A DNA stretch of 64,000 nt from Chondromyces crocatus. GTDB lineage: Bacteria; Myxococcota_A; Polyangia; Polyangiales; Polyangiaceae. The stretch is taken from positions 8,115,001 to 8,179,000 of the forward strand of contig NZ_CP012159.1 in the NCBI RefSeq assembly GCF_001189295.1, read 5' to 3'. A program made the position numbers and the translations under genes. Below the pieces are notes generated by a model, which worked only from the letters and a program-made list of their open reading frames with translations, was not told the DNA's origin and did no database searches. Below, piece after piece: positions 18,123 to 25,951 of this stretch. How positions within the stretch are numbered: the first letter of the stretch is position 1; each line of letters starts with the position of its first letter.

Positions 18123-18716
18123 TCAGCGCGCGGCGGGAGCCGTGTCCTCGGCGAAGACGCCGAGGTACACCTCGTCGAGCGCGAGCTTGCACCCGACCGA
18201 AGCGAGGTCGAGAGCGCCGCTGCCGTCGGCCTCGTAGAGCGTCCAGGAGCCGTCGTCGTTGCGACGGAACAGCTCCACGCGGCGCCTGGACTGGGACACG
18301 AGCACGACCTCGCGGAGCGAGGGGAGGCGGCGGTAGTGGGCGAACTTCTCGCCGCGGTCGTAGGCCTCGGTGCTGGGCGAGAGGACCTCGACGAGCAGGA
18401 CGGGGTTCACGAGGGTGCTCTCGTCCTCGGGATCACGGGCGAGCTCGCCACACACGACGCTGACGTCGGGGTAGGTGGCGAGGCCGGTGGCGCGGACGCG
18501 GATGCGGACGTCGGAGCTGAAGACCTTGCAGCCGCGCCCGCGGAGGGCGCTCCGCAACTCGGCACCGATGTTCATGGCAATGAGGGCATGCTCCGGAGAG
18601 CCACCGGCCATCGCGTAGACCTGGCCGTTGACGAGCTCGTGGCGGGTGGAGCGATGGCGCTCCTGGGCCACGTACTCGGCGAAGGTCGTGGCGAGGAGAC
18701 GCGCGGGCTCGGACAT
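18123..18716 (-). CDS. Uma2-family protein (DUF820, PD-(D/E)XK fold)
   Basis: A 197-residue Uma2 protein. The nuclease-like core is visible: a Glu in ERHRSTRHELVNGQVYAMAG, the Asp in ATYPDVSVVCG and the E-containing strand in LLVEVLSPSTEAYDRGEK. These are the usual active-site positions of the PD-(D/E)XK fold. Biological roles of the family are poorly known; many bacteria carry many copies. Two further copies lie at 56548 and 58917 but are more like each other than this one. Confidence 0.88.
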   Translation of the reverse strand: MSEPARLLATTFAEYVAQERHRSTRHELVNGQVYAMAGGSPEHALIAMNIGAELRSALRGRGCKVFSSDVRIRVRATGLATYPDVSVVCGELARDPEDESTLVNPVLLVEVLSPSTEAYDRGEKFAHYRRLPSLREVVLVSQSRRRVELFRRNDDGSWTLYEADGSGALDLASVGCKLALDEVYLGVFAEDTAPAAR

Positions 18717-18864
18717 GCGGGTACCAGGAGGTTATCATGAACCCCGGGCGCGTGCCGTGGGAGGCATCGCCCGGCCGCCAATGGCGCTGCCTTCCACCGT
18801 CACGGGCGCCCCTTGACGGGGTGAGGGCGGTGCGATCTCCTGCGGGCAGGCGGAGGAGGCGGCG

Positions 18865-19314
18865 GTGCTGATCATTCACGCCGAGCAGGTCGTGGCGCTC
18901 GCCAGGGCAGAGGTGAACGGGTTCGAGGATCGCATGGTCCTCCACCTCGCCGAGGTGATCCCCGAGACGACGGGCTTGGGAGAGGCGGAACTTCGCGCGC
19001 AGATCCAGCAGGGTCTGGAGCGCGCGGCGCGCTGGGGGATCGCGCGGGAGTACGATCTCGCGCTGTACCTCCAGGTGATGTTCGCCCTCGGCCCGGGGTT
19101 CGAGGAGGCGCCATCGTATGCCTGGGCGCGGACGCTGCTGGATGCGGCGGGGCGAGGGGCGTCGAGCCGTGTCGACGCGCTGCACGATCGGGTCTTCGAT
19201 CCCGAACACGCGGATGCGCCGATCAAGGACGGGGAGGACGATGACGAACTCCCCGACTCCGCGGAGACGAGCGACGCGTCGGCCACCTCGGCGCGCACGA
19301 GCGCGCAGGATTGA
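18865..19314 (+). CDS. Small adaptor-like protein beside amidase
   Basis: A 149-residue protein. Residues 1-100 are helical (MLIIHAEQVVALARAEVNGF; RAARWGIAREYDLALYLQVM; FALGPGF). The last 45 residues are acidic and disordered. The globular part is homologous to the 126-residue protein encoded at 21506-21886: both have a G(I/M)xxxxDxxxxxxxMxxxGPxF core followed by a WAxxxL helix. From memory, proteins of this pattern occur next to effectors and spike proteins of type VI secretion loci; that link is recalled and not shown here. It ends 15 bp before an amidase gene lacking a signal peptide, so a joint transcript and a chaperone or adaptor role are plausible. Confidence 0.68.
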   Translation: MLIIHAEQVVALARAEVNGFEDRMVLHLAEVIPETTGLGEAELRAQIQQGLERAARWGIAREYDLALYLQVMFALGPGFEEAPSYAWARTLLDAAGRGASSRVDALHDRVFDPEHADAPIKDGEDDDELPDSAETSDASATSARTSAQD

Positions 19315-19329
19315 GTTCTTCGGAGAAGC

Positions 19330-20070
19330 ATGGCGAACCAGAAGAAGCAGGCTGCAGCCACGAGCACGACCGGCACGACCCCTGACGCCACGGTGTCATC
19401 GTGCCCGAACGAAGTCGTGGTGGTCATCGATCCGGGGCATGGCGACGTCCTCCGGGACAAGAATCCGAACAATACCCTCGTCGACCCCGGCACGACCTGG
19501 CCGCGCGACAGCCAGGGCAAGGAACCGCCCGGCGTGCCGCTCACGAAGGAGAAGGACCTCGCGCTCGGGATCTCGCAGGCCATCCGGGACAACCTCAAGG
19601 GCAAGCCCCACGTGAAGGACGTCGTCCTGACCCGCGAGGGCGACGTGACGGCGCAGACCGTGCGGCACAAATGGCGCAAGGACGTGGCCATGGATCACGA
19701 CGCGCGGGTCTTCGTCAGCGTCCACATCGAGACGGCCTGGCCCAACCGGAGCCTCCAGGGGCAGCGGACATACTGGTATCCAGGGCCGCTGCGAGCGCAG
19801 AGCGAGAAGCTCGCGCAAGCGATCGCGGCGAAATACAAGACCATCGCGCCGCTCGGCACGGGCTACCAGGAGCGGAAAGAGCGCATGGGGCTCATCGAGT
19901 TCGGCGCTCCGTACCCGGTGAAGGCCGCGGTGTTGATCGAGGCGGGGATGATCTCCAACGACGGCGATCGGACCACGCTGCACGGCCAGCGAGGGCGCAT
20001 CGGGGCGGAGATCGCATCCGGGATCGCCGACTACATCGCGAAGCACATCACGCTGCTCTGCCAGGGGTGA
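19330..20070 (+). CDS. N-acetylmuramoyl-L-alanine amidase (Amidase_3), no signal peptide
   Basis: A 246-residue zinc amidase that cuts the amide bond between MurNAc and L-Ala of peptidoglycan. The metal ligands are His37 (VVVIDPGHG), Glu74 (KEKDLAL) and His132 (VFVSVHIET). The catalytic Glu204 is in VLIEAGMISND, which matches the family. Its N-terminus is hydrophilic (MANQKKQAAATSTTGTTPDA), without a Sec or Tat signal. It must therefore act in the cytoplasm by accident, be released by lysis, or be exported by a machine such as a type VI system. No cell-wall binding repeats are present. It starts 15 bp after the small adaptor-like gene. Confidence 0.88.
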   Translation: MANQKKQAAATSTTGTTPDATVSSCPNEVVVVIDPGHGDVLRDKNPNNTLVDPGTTWPRDSQGKEPPGVPLTKEKDLALGISQAIRDNLKGKPHVKDVVLTREGDVTAQTVRHKWRKDVAMDHDARVFVSVHIETAWPNRSLQGQRTYWYPGPLRAQSEKLAQAIAAKYKTIAPLGTGYQERKERMGLIEFGAPYPVKAAVLIEAGMISNDGDRTTLHGQRGRIGAEIASGIADYIAKHITLLCQG

Positions 20071-20179
20071 GCGCGGGGTAGGCGCATCCGAACGCGCGCT
20101 GGAGCATCGGATAGAGGGCCGCCGGAGGAGCTCTGGAGGTCTGTCCAGGGTCGACGCGGCGAAGCGCGAGGAGAACGCC

Positions 20180-21001
20180 ATGCCGTACCTGGAGACACGC
20201 GATCGGACGACGATCTTCTTCAACGACTGGGGCGCCGGGCCCCCGGTGGTGCTGATCCACGGGTGGCCGCTGAATGCGGACATGTGGGAGTACCAGTCGT
20301 CCTACCTGGCGCGGCAGGGGGTGCGCTGCATCGCGTACGATCGGCGCGGCTTCGGCCGGTCCAGCCAGCCATGGTCGGGGTACGACTACGATACGTTCTC
20401 CGATGATCTGGCGGCGCTGATGGAGCAGCTCGATCTGCGGGACGCGACGCTGGTGGGGTTCTCGATGGGCGGAGGCGAGGTGGTCCGCTACCTGGCCCGC
20501 CATGGGAGCGCGCGGGTGCGCAAGGCCGTTCTGGTGTCGGCAGTGCCACCGTTCCTGCTGAAGACGGAGGACAACACCGAGGGGGTGGAGCCCGCCGTGT
20601 TTGCGGAGATGGTGGACAAGATCATGGAGGACCGGCCCTCGTTCCTCGCGCATTTCGGCAAGCAGTTCTTCGGGGTGGGGCCGCTGAAGCACCGGGTGTC
20701 GTCGGAGATGCTGGAGTGGACGCGCAACCTGGCGCTGCAAGCCTCGCCCCAGGCGACGCGGCTCTGCGTGGCGGCGTTCTCGACGACGGACTTCAGGGGG
20801 GATCTGCCGAAGGTGCAGGTGCCGACGCTGGTGATCCACGGAGATCACGACACGACGGTGCCGATCGACATCTCGGGGAGGGTGTCGGCGCGGATGATCC
20901 CGGGCGCAGAGCTGAAGGTCTACGAGGGAGCGCCCCACGGGCTGTTCATCACGGACAAGGACAAGCTCAACGCGGATTTGATCGAGTTCATCCGGCGCTG
21001 A
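20180..21001 (+). CDS. Alpha/beta hydrolase, non-haem chloroperoxidase-like
   Basis: A 273-residue alpha/beta hydrolase of the arylesterase/cofactor-free haloperoxidase type. The oxyanion motif HGWPLNADMW, the nucleophile Ser95 in GFSMGGGE, the acid Asp in HGDHDTTVP and the His in GAPHGLF give a complete triad. A typical cap is seen around residues 125-190. It is cytoplasmic by the lack of a signal. It probably hydrolyses esters; perhydrolase or halogenation activity is usually a side reaction. An AAGCGCGAGGAG stretch precedes the start. Confidence 0.92.
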   Translation: MPYLETRDRTTIFFNDWGAGPPVVLIHGWPLNADMWEYQSSYLARQGVRCIAYDRRGFGRSSQPWSGYDYDTFSDDLAALMEQLDLRDATLVGFSMGGGEVVRYLARHGSARVRKAVLVSAVPPFLLKTEDNTEGVEPAVFAEMVDKIMEDRPSFLAHFGKQFFGVGPLKHRVSSEMLEWTRNLALQASPQATRLCVAAFSTTDFRGDLPKVQVPTLVIHGDHDTTVPIDISGRVSARMIPGAELKVYEGAPHGLFITDKDKLNADLIEFIRR

Positions 21002-21085
21002 GCAGCACCGCGAAGGCCCCGAACACCGACGCGGGACGCAGAGCTGCCGTCACGGGTCACGGGTCGCCTTCACCACGGGAGCGTC

Positions 21086-21412
21086 TCAGGACCGCGGAGC
21101 GAACGCGATGATCGCCATGCCCACCAGGCACACCGCCGCGCCAATGAGGTCCCATCGATCTGGCGTTTGCTTCTCGACCAGCCACCCCCACACCACGGCC
21201 GACGCCACGTAGACGCCACCATACGCCGCGTAGGCGCGGCCCGCGCTCGGATGGAACGACAGAAGCCACGCAAACAGGGAGAGAGAGACGGCAGCGCCAG
21301 CGAGCAGCAGCGGTGACCGCGCGCCTCGCACCCAGAGGAACACGAGATAACAGCCGACGATCTCGGCGAGTGCGGTCAGGGCGAAGAGCGGCAGGGTGAC
21401 GAGGGGTCGCAT
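21086..21412 (-). CDS. YnfA-family inner-membrane protein
   Basis: A 108-residue protein with four transmembrane helices, matching the UPF0060/YnfA family in length and motifs. These include [17 protein letters not shown] in the first helix and [16 protein letters not shown] before the third. The family is related to small multidrug-resistance-type transporters; the substrate is unknown. It stands alone, convergent with the hydrolase gene. Confidence 0.92.
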   Translation of the reverse strand: MRPLVTLPLFALTALAEIVGCYLVFLWVRGARSPLLLAGAAVSLSLFAWLLSFHPSAGRAYAAYGGVYVASAVVWGWLVEKQTPDRWDLIGAAVCLVGMAIIAFAPRS

Positions 21413-21505
21413 ACGCGTCGCGGCAGTGTACTCCCAGCGCTGCGTGCTGCTCCCGTACGGACGGCAGGGCGCAGAGGGCCCGGGCGCAATGGGCTGAGCC
21501 CCACG

Positions 21506-21886
21506 TCAGCGCGCCGGGGCGTTCCCCGTCGCTGCGGCATCCTCACGGACGCGCACCTGCTCGATGGCCTCGCGGTAGAGCAGCTCGGCCACGGGGGTTC
21601 CCTCCGCGCGCTCGGCAAGGATCTTCACGGCCCAAGGCTCGGCGGTATCGAAGGACGGGCCGAAGACCATCATCATGACGGCAAACTTGAAGGCATCCCG
21701 GGTGGCGTTCATGCCGAGCGCAGCAGCCTTGTCGATGGCAGCCGACACCAGGCCTCGGGCGGCTTCCTCGGAGGGCCAGGGGGGCGTGCCATCGAAGTGC
21801 TCACGGAAGAGGGCGAAGATGCGCTCCTCCGACTCGGCCCTCGCCTCGGCGCCGAGCTGGGCGAGCTGGGTGCTGCTGATGAGCAT
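21506..21886 (-). CDS. Small adaptor-like protein, paralogue of the 18865 gene
   Basis: A 126-residue helical protein, homologous to the protein at 18865. The shared core is DKAAALGMNATRDAFKFAVM, then MVFGPSFDTAEPWAVKILAE, with the same order of Gly, Asp, Met, GP and Trp. It has no signal peptide. Its neighbours are a YnfA gene and a lipoprotein. The signal-less M15 peptidase gene lies about 2.4 kb upstream on the same strand, with two unrelated genes between. A cognate effector is therefore less clear than for the first copy. Confidence 0.65.
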   Translation of the reverse strand: MLISSTQLAQLGAEARAESEERIFALFREHFDGTPPWPSEEAARGLVSAAIDKAAALGMNATRDAFKFAVMMMVFGPSFDTAEPWAVKILAERAEGTPVAELLYREAIEQVRVREDAAATGNAPAR

Positions 21887-21930
21887 GCAGGAAGGCTACC
21901 ACGCGCGCGCGCGGTCACGTCCTCCAGGGA

Positions 21931-23049
21931 TCAGCGCGAGCGGAAGAGGCCGATCCGGGCGTCACCGTCGTCGCACAGGCCCGCCAGACTGCACCCATAA
22001 GCCGCCATCAACAGGGAGCCATCGGCGTCGACCAGCACGTCCGACGACAGCACGCGCATGTCGTTCCAGCTCCCGGCAGCTCCAGGGCCGAGCACAGGGT
22101 TGCCCGGGTGGCGTTGCCACGTCACACCGTCCGCCGACGTTGCCAAGCCGATCGCGATGCGCGTGGCGTCGCCGAGCGGCTCTTCATAGCCGCTGTACCA
22201 CATCCAGAACTGGCCACCGAAGTAGCGCACGGTGGGCTCCAGAACAGCTTGATCCCACCCCCCGAGGTCCCGCTCGAGCACGGGCGCGTGATGAGGTTGC
22301 CATGTGTCGCCGCCGTCGTTCGAGGTGAGCAGCCCGATGCCGACGGTGGTGCCGGCGCCGGAGTAGTAGAGCCGCCACACGCCGTCCGGTCCGATCACGA
22401 CGCTGGCGCCGGTGATGAACAGTCCATCCCATGCATCCGGCGCCGGGCGGTAGATGGGCTCGGGGTTTCGCTGCCACACCTTGCCTTCGGGGTCGCTCGA
22501 CGTCATCTGGCCGAGCGCCGTCCCCTGGTAGGTCGTGGGGCCACCGTCGACGTAGTTAGGATCGCCGGGGCGGGCTTCGTAGCCCATGTAGACCATGCGG
22601 TAGCGAGACGTTGCGGGATCGGCGAACACCGACACCGTCTCGACGTGGCGGTCCCACGCGCCGACGGGGGCGGCATCGACGACGGGCCGGTCGACGGGGT
22701 CGAGCACGAAGGTCTCCTGTCCGTCCGCGCGCCGTGCACGACCGATGGTGGGCCCCCAGACGGCATGGCTGCCATCGCCTTCCTCGCGAATGCCGCCCGC
22801 CGAGAAGTAGAGCAGCAGGTCGCCATCGGCCGAGCGCACGAGCGAGGGATCCGTGGTGGCGAGGCAGGAGAACGAGGGACACGGGCTCGAGAGCGCGAGC
22901 GGCGAGACGCTCTCGGCCTCCCATGCCGTGCCCAGGGTCTCCGGAGGTGGAGGTGTCGTCGGGGTGCCCGACGAGCCGTCGTCAGCGCTACCGCACGAAA
23001 CCGGCAGGACGAGGAGCGAGGCGAGGAGTGGGACCACCTGGGGACGCAT
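21931..23049 (-). CDS. Lipoprotein with GH43-like five-bladed propeller repeats
   Basis: A 372-residue lipoprotein with signal and lipobox LPVSC at about residue 19. Repeated blades contain DPSLVRSADGDLLLYFSAGG, YRMVYMGYEA, WRLYYSGAG and FWMWYSGYEE. This is the strand pattern of the five-bladed beta-propeller found in GH32/43/62/68-like proteins. The classical catalytic acids of GH43 are not obvious, so it may bind rather than cleave glycans. It is surface or periplasmic. Function unknown beyond the fold. Confidence 0.75.
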   Translation of the reverse strand: MRPQVVPLLASLLVLPVSCGSADDGSSGTPTTPPPPETLGTAWEAESVSPLALSSPCPSFSCLATTDPSLVRSADGDLLLYFSAGGIREEGDGSHAVWGPTIGRARRADGQETFVLDPVDRPVVDAAPVGAWDRHVETVSVFADPATSRYRMVYMGYEARPGDPNYVDGGPTTYQGTALGQMTSSDPEGKVWQRNPEPIYRPAPDAWDGLFITGASVVIGPDGVWRLYYSGAGTTVGIGLLTSNDGGDTWQPHHAPVLERDLGGWDQAVLEPTVRYFGGQFWMWYSGYEEPLGDATRIAIGLATSADGVTWQRHPGNPVLGPGAAGSWNDMRVLSSDVLVDADGSLLMAAYGCSLAGLCDDGDARIGLFRSR

Positions 23050-23134
23050 GCGTCGCAGGATAGCGGCCCGCAGGCGCGCTGCGAACGGTCATGGGTCGGG
23101 GGCATTCACGAGGCGAAGCGGTCGCTGCAACCCG

Positions 23135-24202
23135 TCACGCGTGTGCGTGCTCGTGATCGTGATCGTGATGGATGTCGGGTGCGTGATCGTGCGCGTGCTC
23201 GACATGGTGGTGGTGGTGCGCATGCGTGTGCTCCCCGAAGAACGGCGGATCGTGCACGTGGTCGTGGTGACCGTCGTCATGGCGGTGGGGGTGGTCGTGC
23301 TTCATCGCCGGGTGCACGTGGTGATGCTCGTGCCGCTCGGTGATGTGGAGGGCGACCCCCACCGCGAACAGCGAGGCCGAGAGCAGCGTCCAGGGGCCCA
23401 GCGGCTGATCGCCGAGGGCCCACCCCAGCGACGCGCCGATGAACGGCGCGAGGGCGAAGACGGAGCCGGTGCGCGCTGCCCCCATGCGCCGCTGCGCGAG
23501 CAGGTACAGCCGCAGGCTCAAGCCATAGCCGGTCGCGCCACAGGCGAGCAGCACCAGCGCGGGGCCGGGCCTCGGCCAGGGGTCGTGCGTCATCCAGGCG
23601 ATGGCGCCCGTGAGCGCAGCGCCGAGCGCTCCTTTGCTCGCGACCACCGCCGAGGGATCCTGCTCCGCAAGGCCGCGGGAGAGCGTATTGTCGAGCGCCC
23701 AGGCGAGCGTCGCCCCCGTGATCGCCGCCGCCCCGAGTCCATCGAACCCGACGGAGGAGGCCGCGTTCATGGTGAGTGCGACGCCACCGAGGGCCATCAC
23801 CAGAAGAGCCACGACGACACGACGGCCGAGAGGCTCGCGGTAGAAGCGCCACGCGAGGAGTACCGTGAACACCGCTTCGAGGTTCAACAGGAGCGAGCCC
23901 GTCGTCGCGCCGGACCTCTGGACGCCCCACGCGAGCAAGGTGGGGGCGACACCCGCTCCAAAGACGGCCATGGCGAACAGCCTGCCGAGGTGCTGTCGGC
24001 TCAGCCGGGCGCTGTCCGGCGTGGCCACGCAGCCGAGCGCGAAGGCGGCGATGGAAGCGCCCGCGTAGAGCACGGCAGCGGTGGAGAAGGCGCCCACACC
24101 TCGCCCGGAGCGCTCGACGACCGGGGTGGTGAGCCCGAAGCTCAGGGCGGCCAGGGCCGCGAGCCCCGCGCCCGCTGCAATGTCGGACCGACGGCGTGTC
24201 AC
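23135..24202 (-). CDS. EamA/DMT-family transporter with histidine-rich tail
   Basis: A 355-residue protein with ten predicted transmembrane helices in two EamA repeats (GLAALAALSFGLTTPVVERS and, later, LFAVGVALHI). After residue 285 comes a tail of about 70 residues containing roughly 30 His, mixed with Asp and Glu (HDHVHDPP, HAHHHHHVEH). Such tails bind Zn, Ni or Co in metal chaperones and in cation transporters. The DMT core itself is usually a metabolite or amino-acid exporter. A metal-linked role is an inference from the tail. It starts 66 bp downstream of the M15 peptidase gene on the same strand. Confidence 0.88.
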   Translation of the reverse strand: MTRRRSDIAAGAGLAALAALSFGLTTPVVERSGRGVGAFSTAAVLYAGASIAAFALGCVATPDSARLSRQHLGRLFAMAVFGAGVAPTLLAWGVQRSGATTGSLLLNLEAVFTVLLAWRFYREPLGRRVVVALLVMALGGVALTMNAASSVGFDGLGAAAITGATLAWALDNTLSRGLAEQDPSAVVASKGALGAALTGAIAWMTHDPWPRPGPALVLLACGATGYGLSLRLYLLAQRRMGAARTGSVFALAPFIGASLGWALGDQPLGPWTLLSASLFAVGVALHITERHEHHHVHPAMKHDHPHRHDDGHHDHVHDPPFFGEHTHAHHHHHVEHAHDHAPDIHHDHDHEHAHA

Positions 24203-24268
24203 GCGCGCAGCGTAACCGGACCGCCACCGGACGACATCACGATGCGGGCTCTCATGAAGCGGCTCGGC

Positions 24269-25447
24269 TCAGTCGTCTTCTCCACCGTTCGGCGGATCGC
24301 GGTCGATGTGTACGTGGGTTGCGTGGGCGAACTTGCCGTCCATCGTGTCGGGGACGCCGTTGTTGTTCTTGTCGGGGGACTCGTCCGAGATCGCGGGGAC
24401 GGCCTTGTTCGTCGGGTAGATGGCCGTCCCTCCATGCTCGAGGATGGCGGCGCGCCCGCCCGATTTGAGGGCAGCGTTGTAGATCTGGTACATGCCACCC
24501 GGCTTCCCGGCGCCGTCCACGGTCGGTTTCATGTCGACGGCGCCACCGTGCTGGTGGTTGCTGTTGGTCACGCCGCCGACGGCCTGGTTGCGACGGGGGT
24601 TTCGCCAGCCGCTGTTGACGGTGACCTTGCCGCCGAGGTTCGCCTCGACGGCGGCGAGCAGCTCCGACGTGGCCGAATCGACGACGAGGCTGTAGTTGCC
24701 CGTGCGCAGCGAGGGACGCGAAGGGGCAACGACGTGGTTGCGCAAGGGGACGTGGAGCACGAACCTGTCGCCCTTCTTGCCGACGAACCAGGTCCGGAAG
24801 TCGACGTACTCCTGCCGGATGATGTCTTTCTCGTCCTGCTTGATGGTCTCGACGACCTCCTGGGTGCCACCGTTGTGGGTGACCGTCGCGGTGATCTTGT
24901 ACTCGACGGGCTTGTTCGGTGACCGGGAGCCCGAGGCGAGCGGCTTCCGCTTGTCGGCGTTCGGGGTGTAGTCGAACTGGTTGCCCGTGCCCGTGGCCGG
25001 CTTGACCACGCCGCTGTGGTCACCGACCGGCTCGATCTTCCAGGTGGCCGAGGCACCGGCGGGCTCGGCGACGCGGACGCTGAGCACGCGCTCCTGGCCG
25101 ATCAGGAAGGTGAACGGCGCGTCCCAGGGGACCCACTCCTTGTCCAGGTACTTCTTCGTGTAGCGGCTCTTGTGCTCCAGCCGGACCTTGAAGGGGCAGG
25201 TGGAGCACGCGCCATCGGCCTGGGTGTCGCCGAGCTTCTGGTCGGCCTCGTTGCCAGCATCCGTCATGCGCTTCGAGAAGCGGGTGGGATCGCCGTCGAC
25301 GGGCTCGGGGGAGACGGCCTTGCCGCTGAAGGTGCTCGGCGTGCCCGACGTGTTCGGATCGAGGAGGCTCTTGCTCCCGAAGACAGGCGCCTGGAGGCCG
25401 GGTTGCTGGGCGAAAGGGGTGGATGAGAAGGGATCGAATTGACCCAT
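24269..25447 (-). CDS. M15-type D,D-peptidase-like protein, no signal peptide
   Basis: A 392-residue protein. The C-terminal third has the M15/VanY signature: the SxHxxGxAxD motif at Ser296, His298 and Asp305 (SNHQHGGAVD), and a HxH pair at His378/His380 (HVHID). These would form the zinc site of a D-Ala-D-Ala carboxypeptidase or endopeptidase. Residues 110-205 form an Ig-like beta domain (FLIGQERVLSVRVAEPAGAS). Residues 1-75 are hydrophilic and disordered, with a CSTC pair at 81-84. There is no export signal, so a dedicated secretion route would be needed to reach the wall. An insert near 358-371 (DKNNNGVPDTMDG) resembles a calcium-binding loop. Confidence 0.78.
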   Translation of the reverse strand: MGQFDPFSSTPFAQQPGLQAPVFGSKSLLDPNTSGTPSTFSGKAVSPEPVDGDPTRFSKRMTDAGNEADQKLGDTQADGACSTCPFKVRLEHKSRYTKKYLDKEWVPWDAPFTFLIGQERVLSVRVAEPAGASATWKIEPVGDHSGVVKPATGTGNQFDYTPNADKRKPLASGSRSPNKPVEYKITATVTHNGGTQEVVETIKQDEKDIIRQEYVDFRTWFVGKKGDRFVLHVPLRNHVVAPSRPSLRTGNYSLVVDSATSELLAAVEANLGGKVTVNSGWRNPRRNQAVGGVTNSNHQHGGAVDMKPTVDGAGKPGGMYQIYNAALKSGGRAAILEHGGTAIYPTNKAVPAISDESPDKNNNGVPDTMDGKFAHATHVHIDRDPPNGGEDD

Positions 25448-25951
25448 GGTGTCGTCGTGCTGCGGCAGGTTTGCGGGCAGGTCGCGAGGGAAGTGCGCTC
25501 CTCGTGGAGCGGCACCACCGGTCAGGGGAGCGGAGCGTCCCCTGCCCTGTCAAGGCGAGCGCGTCGAAGGCCGGTGGGCAAGTGCGCGTGATGTTTGGTA
25601 CAGCACCGGCAACGCGACGCGGCATGTCGCGACAGAGGCGTCTCCCCGAAGTTGTACACGACCGCGGGGGTTCGCGAACGCTGGTCGAAGTGCGCTGACG
25701 GATCATGCGACGCATGGCTGTCGCAGACGAGGAGCGTCGAGAGGACCGATGCGCGGGAGCGCGTCGTGCGCGCAGAAATGCATTGAAAAGTGCGTCGAGG
25801 TTGCACGGGTTCCGAGGATGGATGGCGCCTCGATGGGATTTTCCTCCAGCACGACATCCATGGCTGAAAAACCGAGCACTACCGGGCTGTTCCATGTTGA
25901 GCCACGCGAGCGCGCAGCGCATTCTCGCCGCCGTCTGGAAGGAGACACGCG
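25448..25951. other. Divergent intergenic region
   Basis: About 500 bases between the M15 peptidase gene and the DUF1592 gene, which diverge. I see no credible gene in either strand. It should contain two promoters. The only clear structure is the inverted repeat annotated at 25523. Confidence 0.4.
25523..25544. promoter_or_regulatory. Inverted repeat upstream of M15 gene
   Basis: CAGGGGA (25523-25529) and TCCCCTG (25538-25544) form perfect seven-base arms around an eight-base spacer. The element lies about 75 bp upstream of the M15 peptidase start. It could be an operator or a 5' UTR hairpin; no bound factor can be named. Confidence 0.3.
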
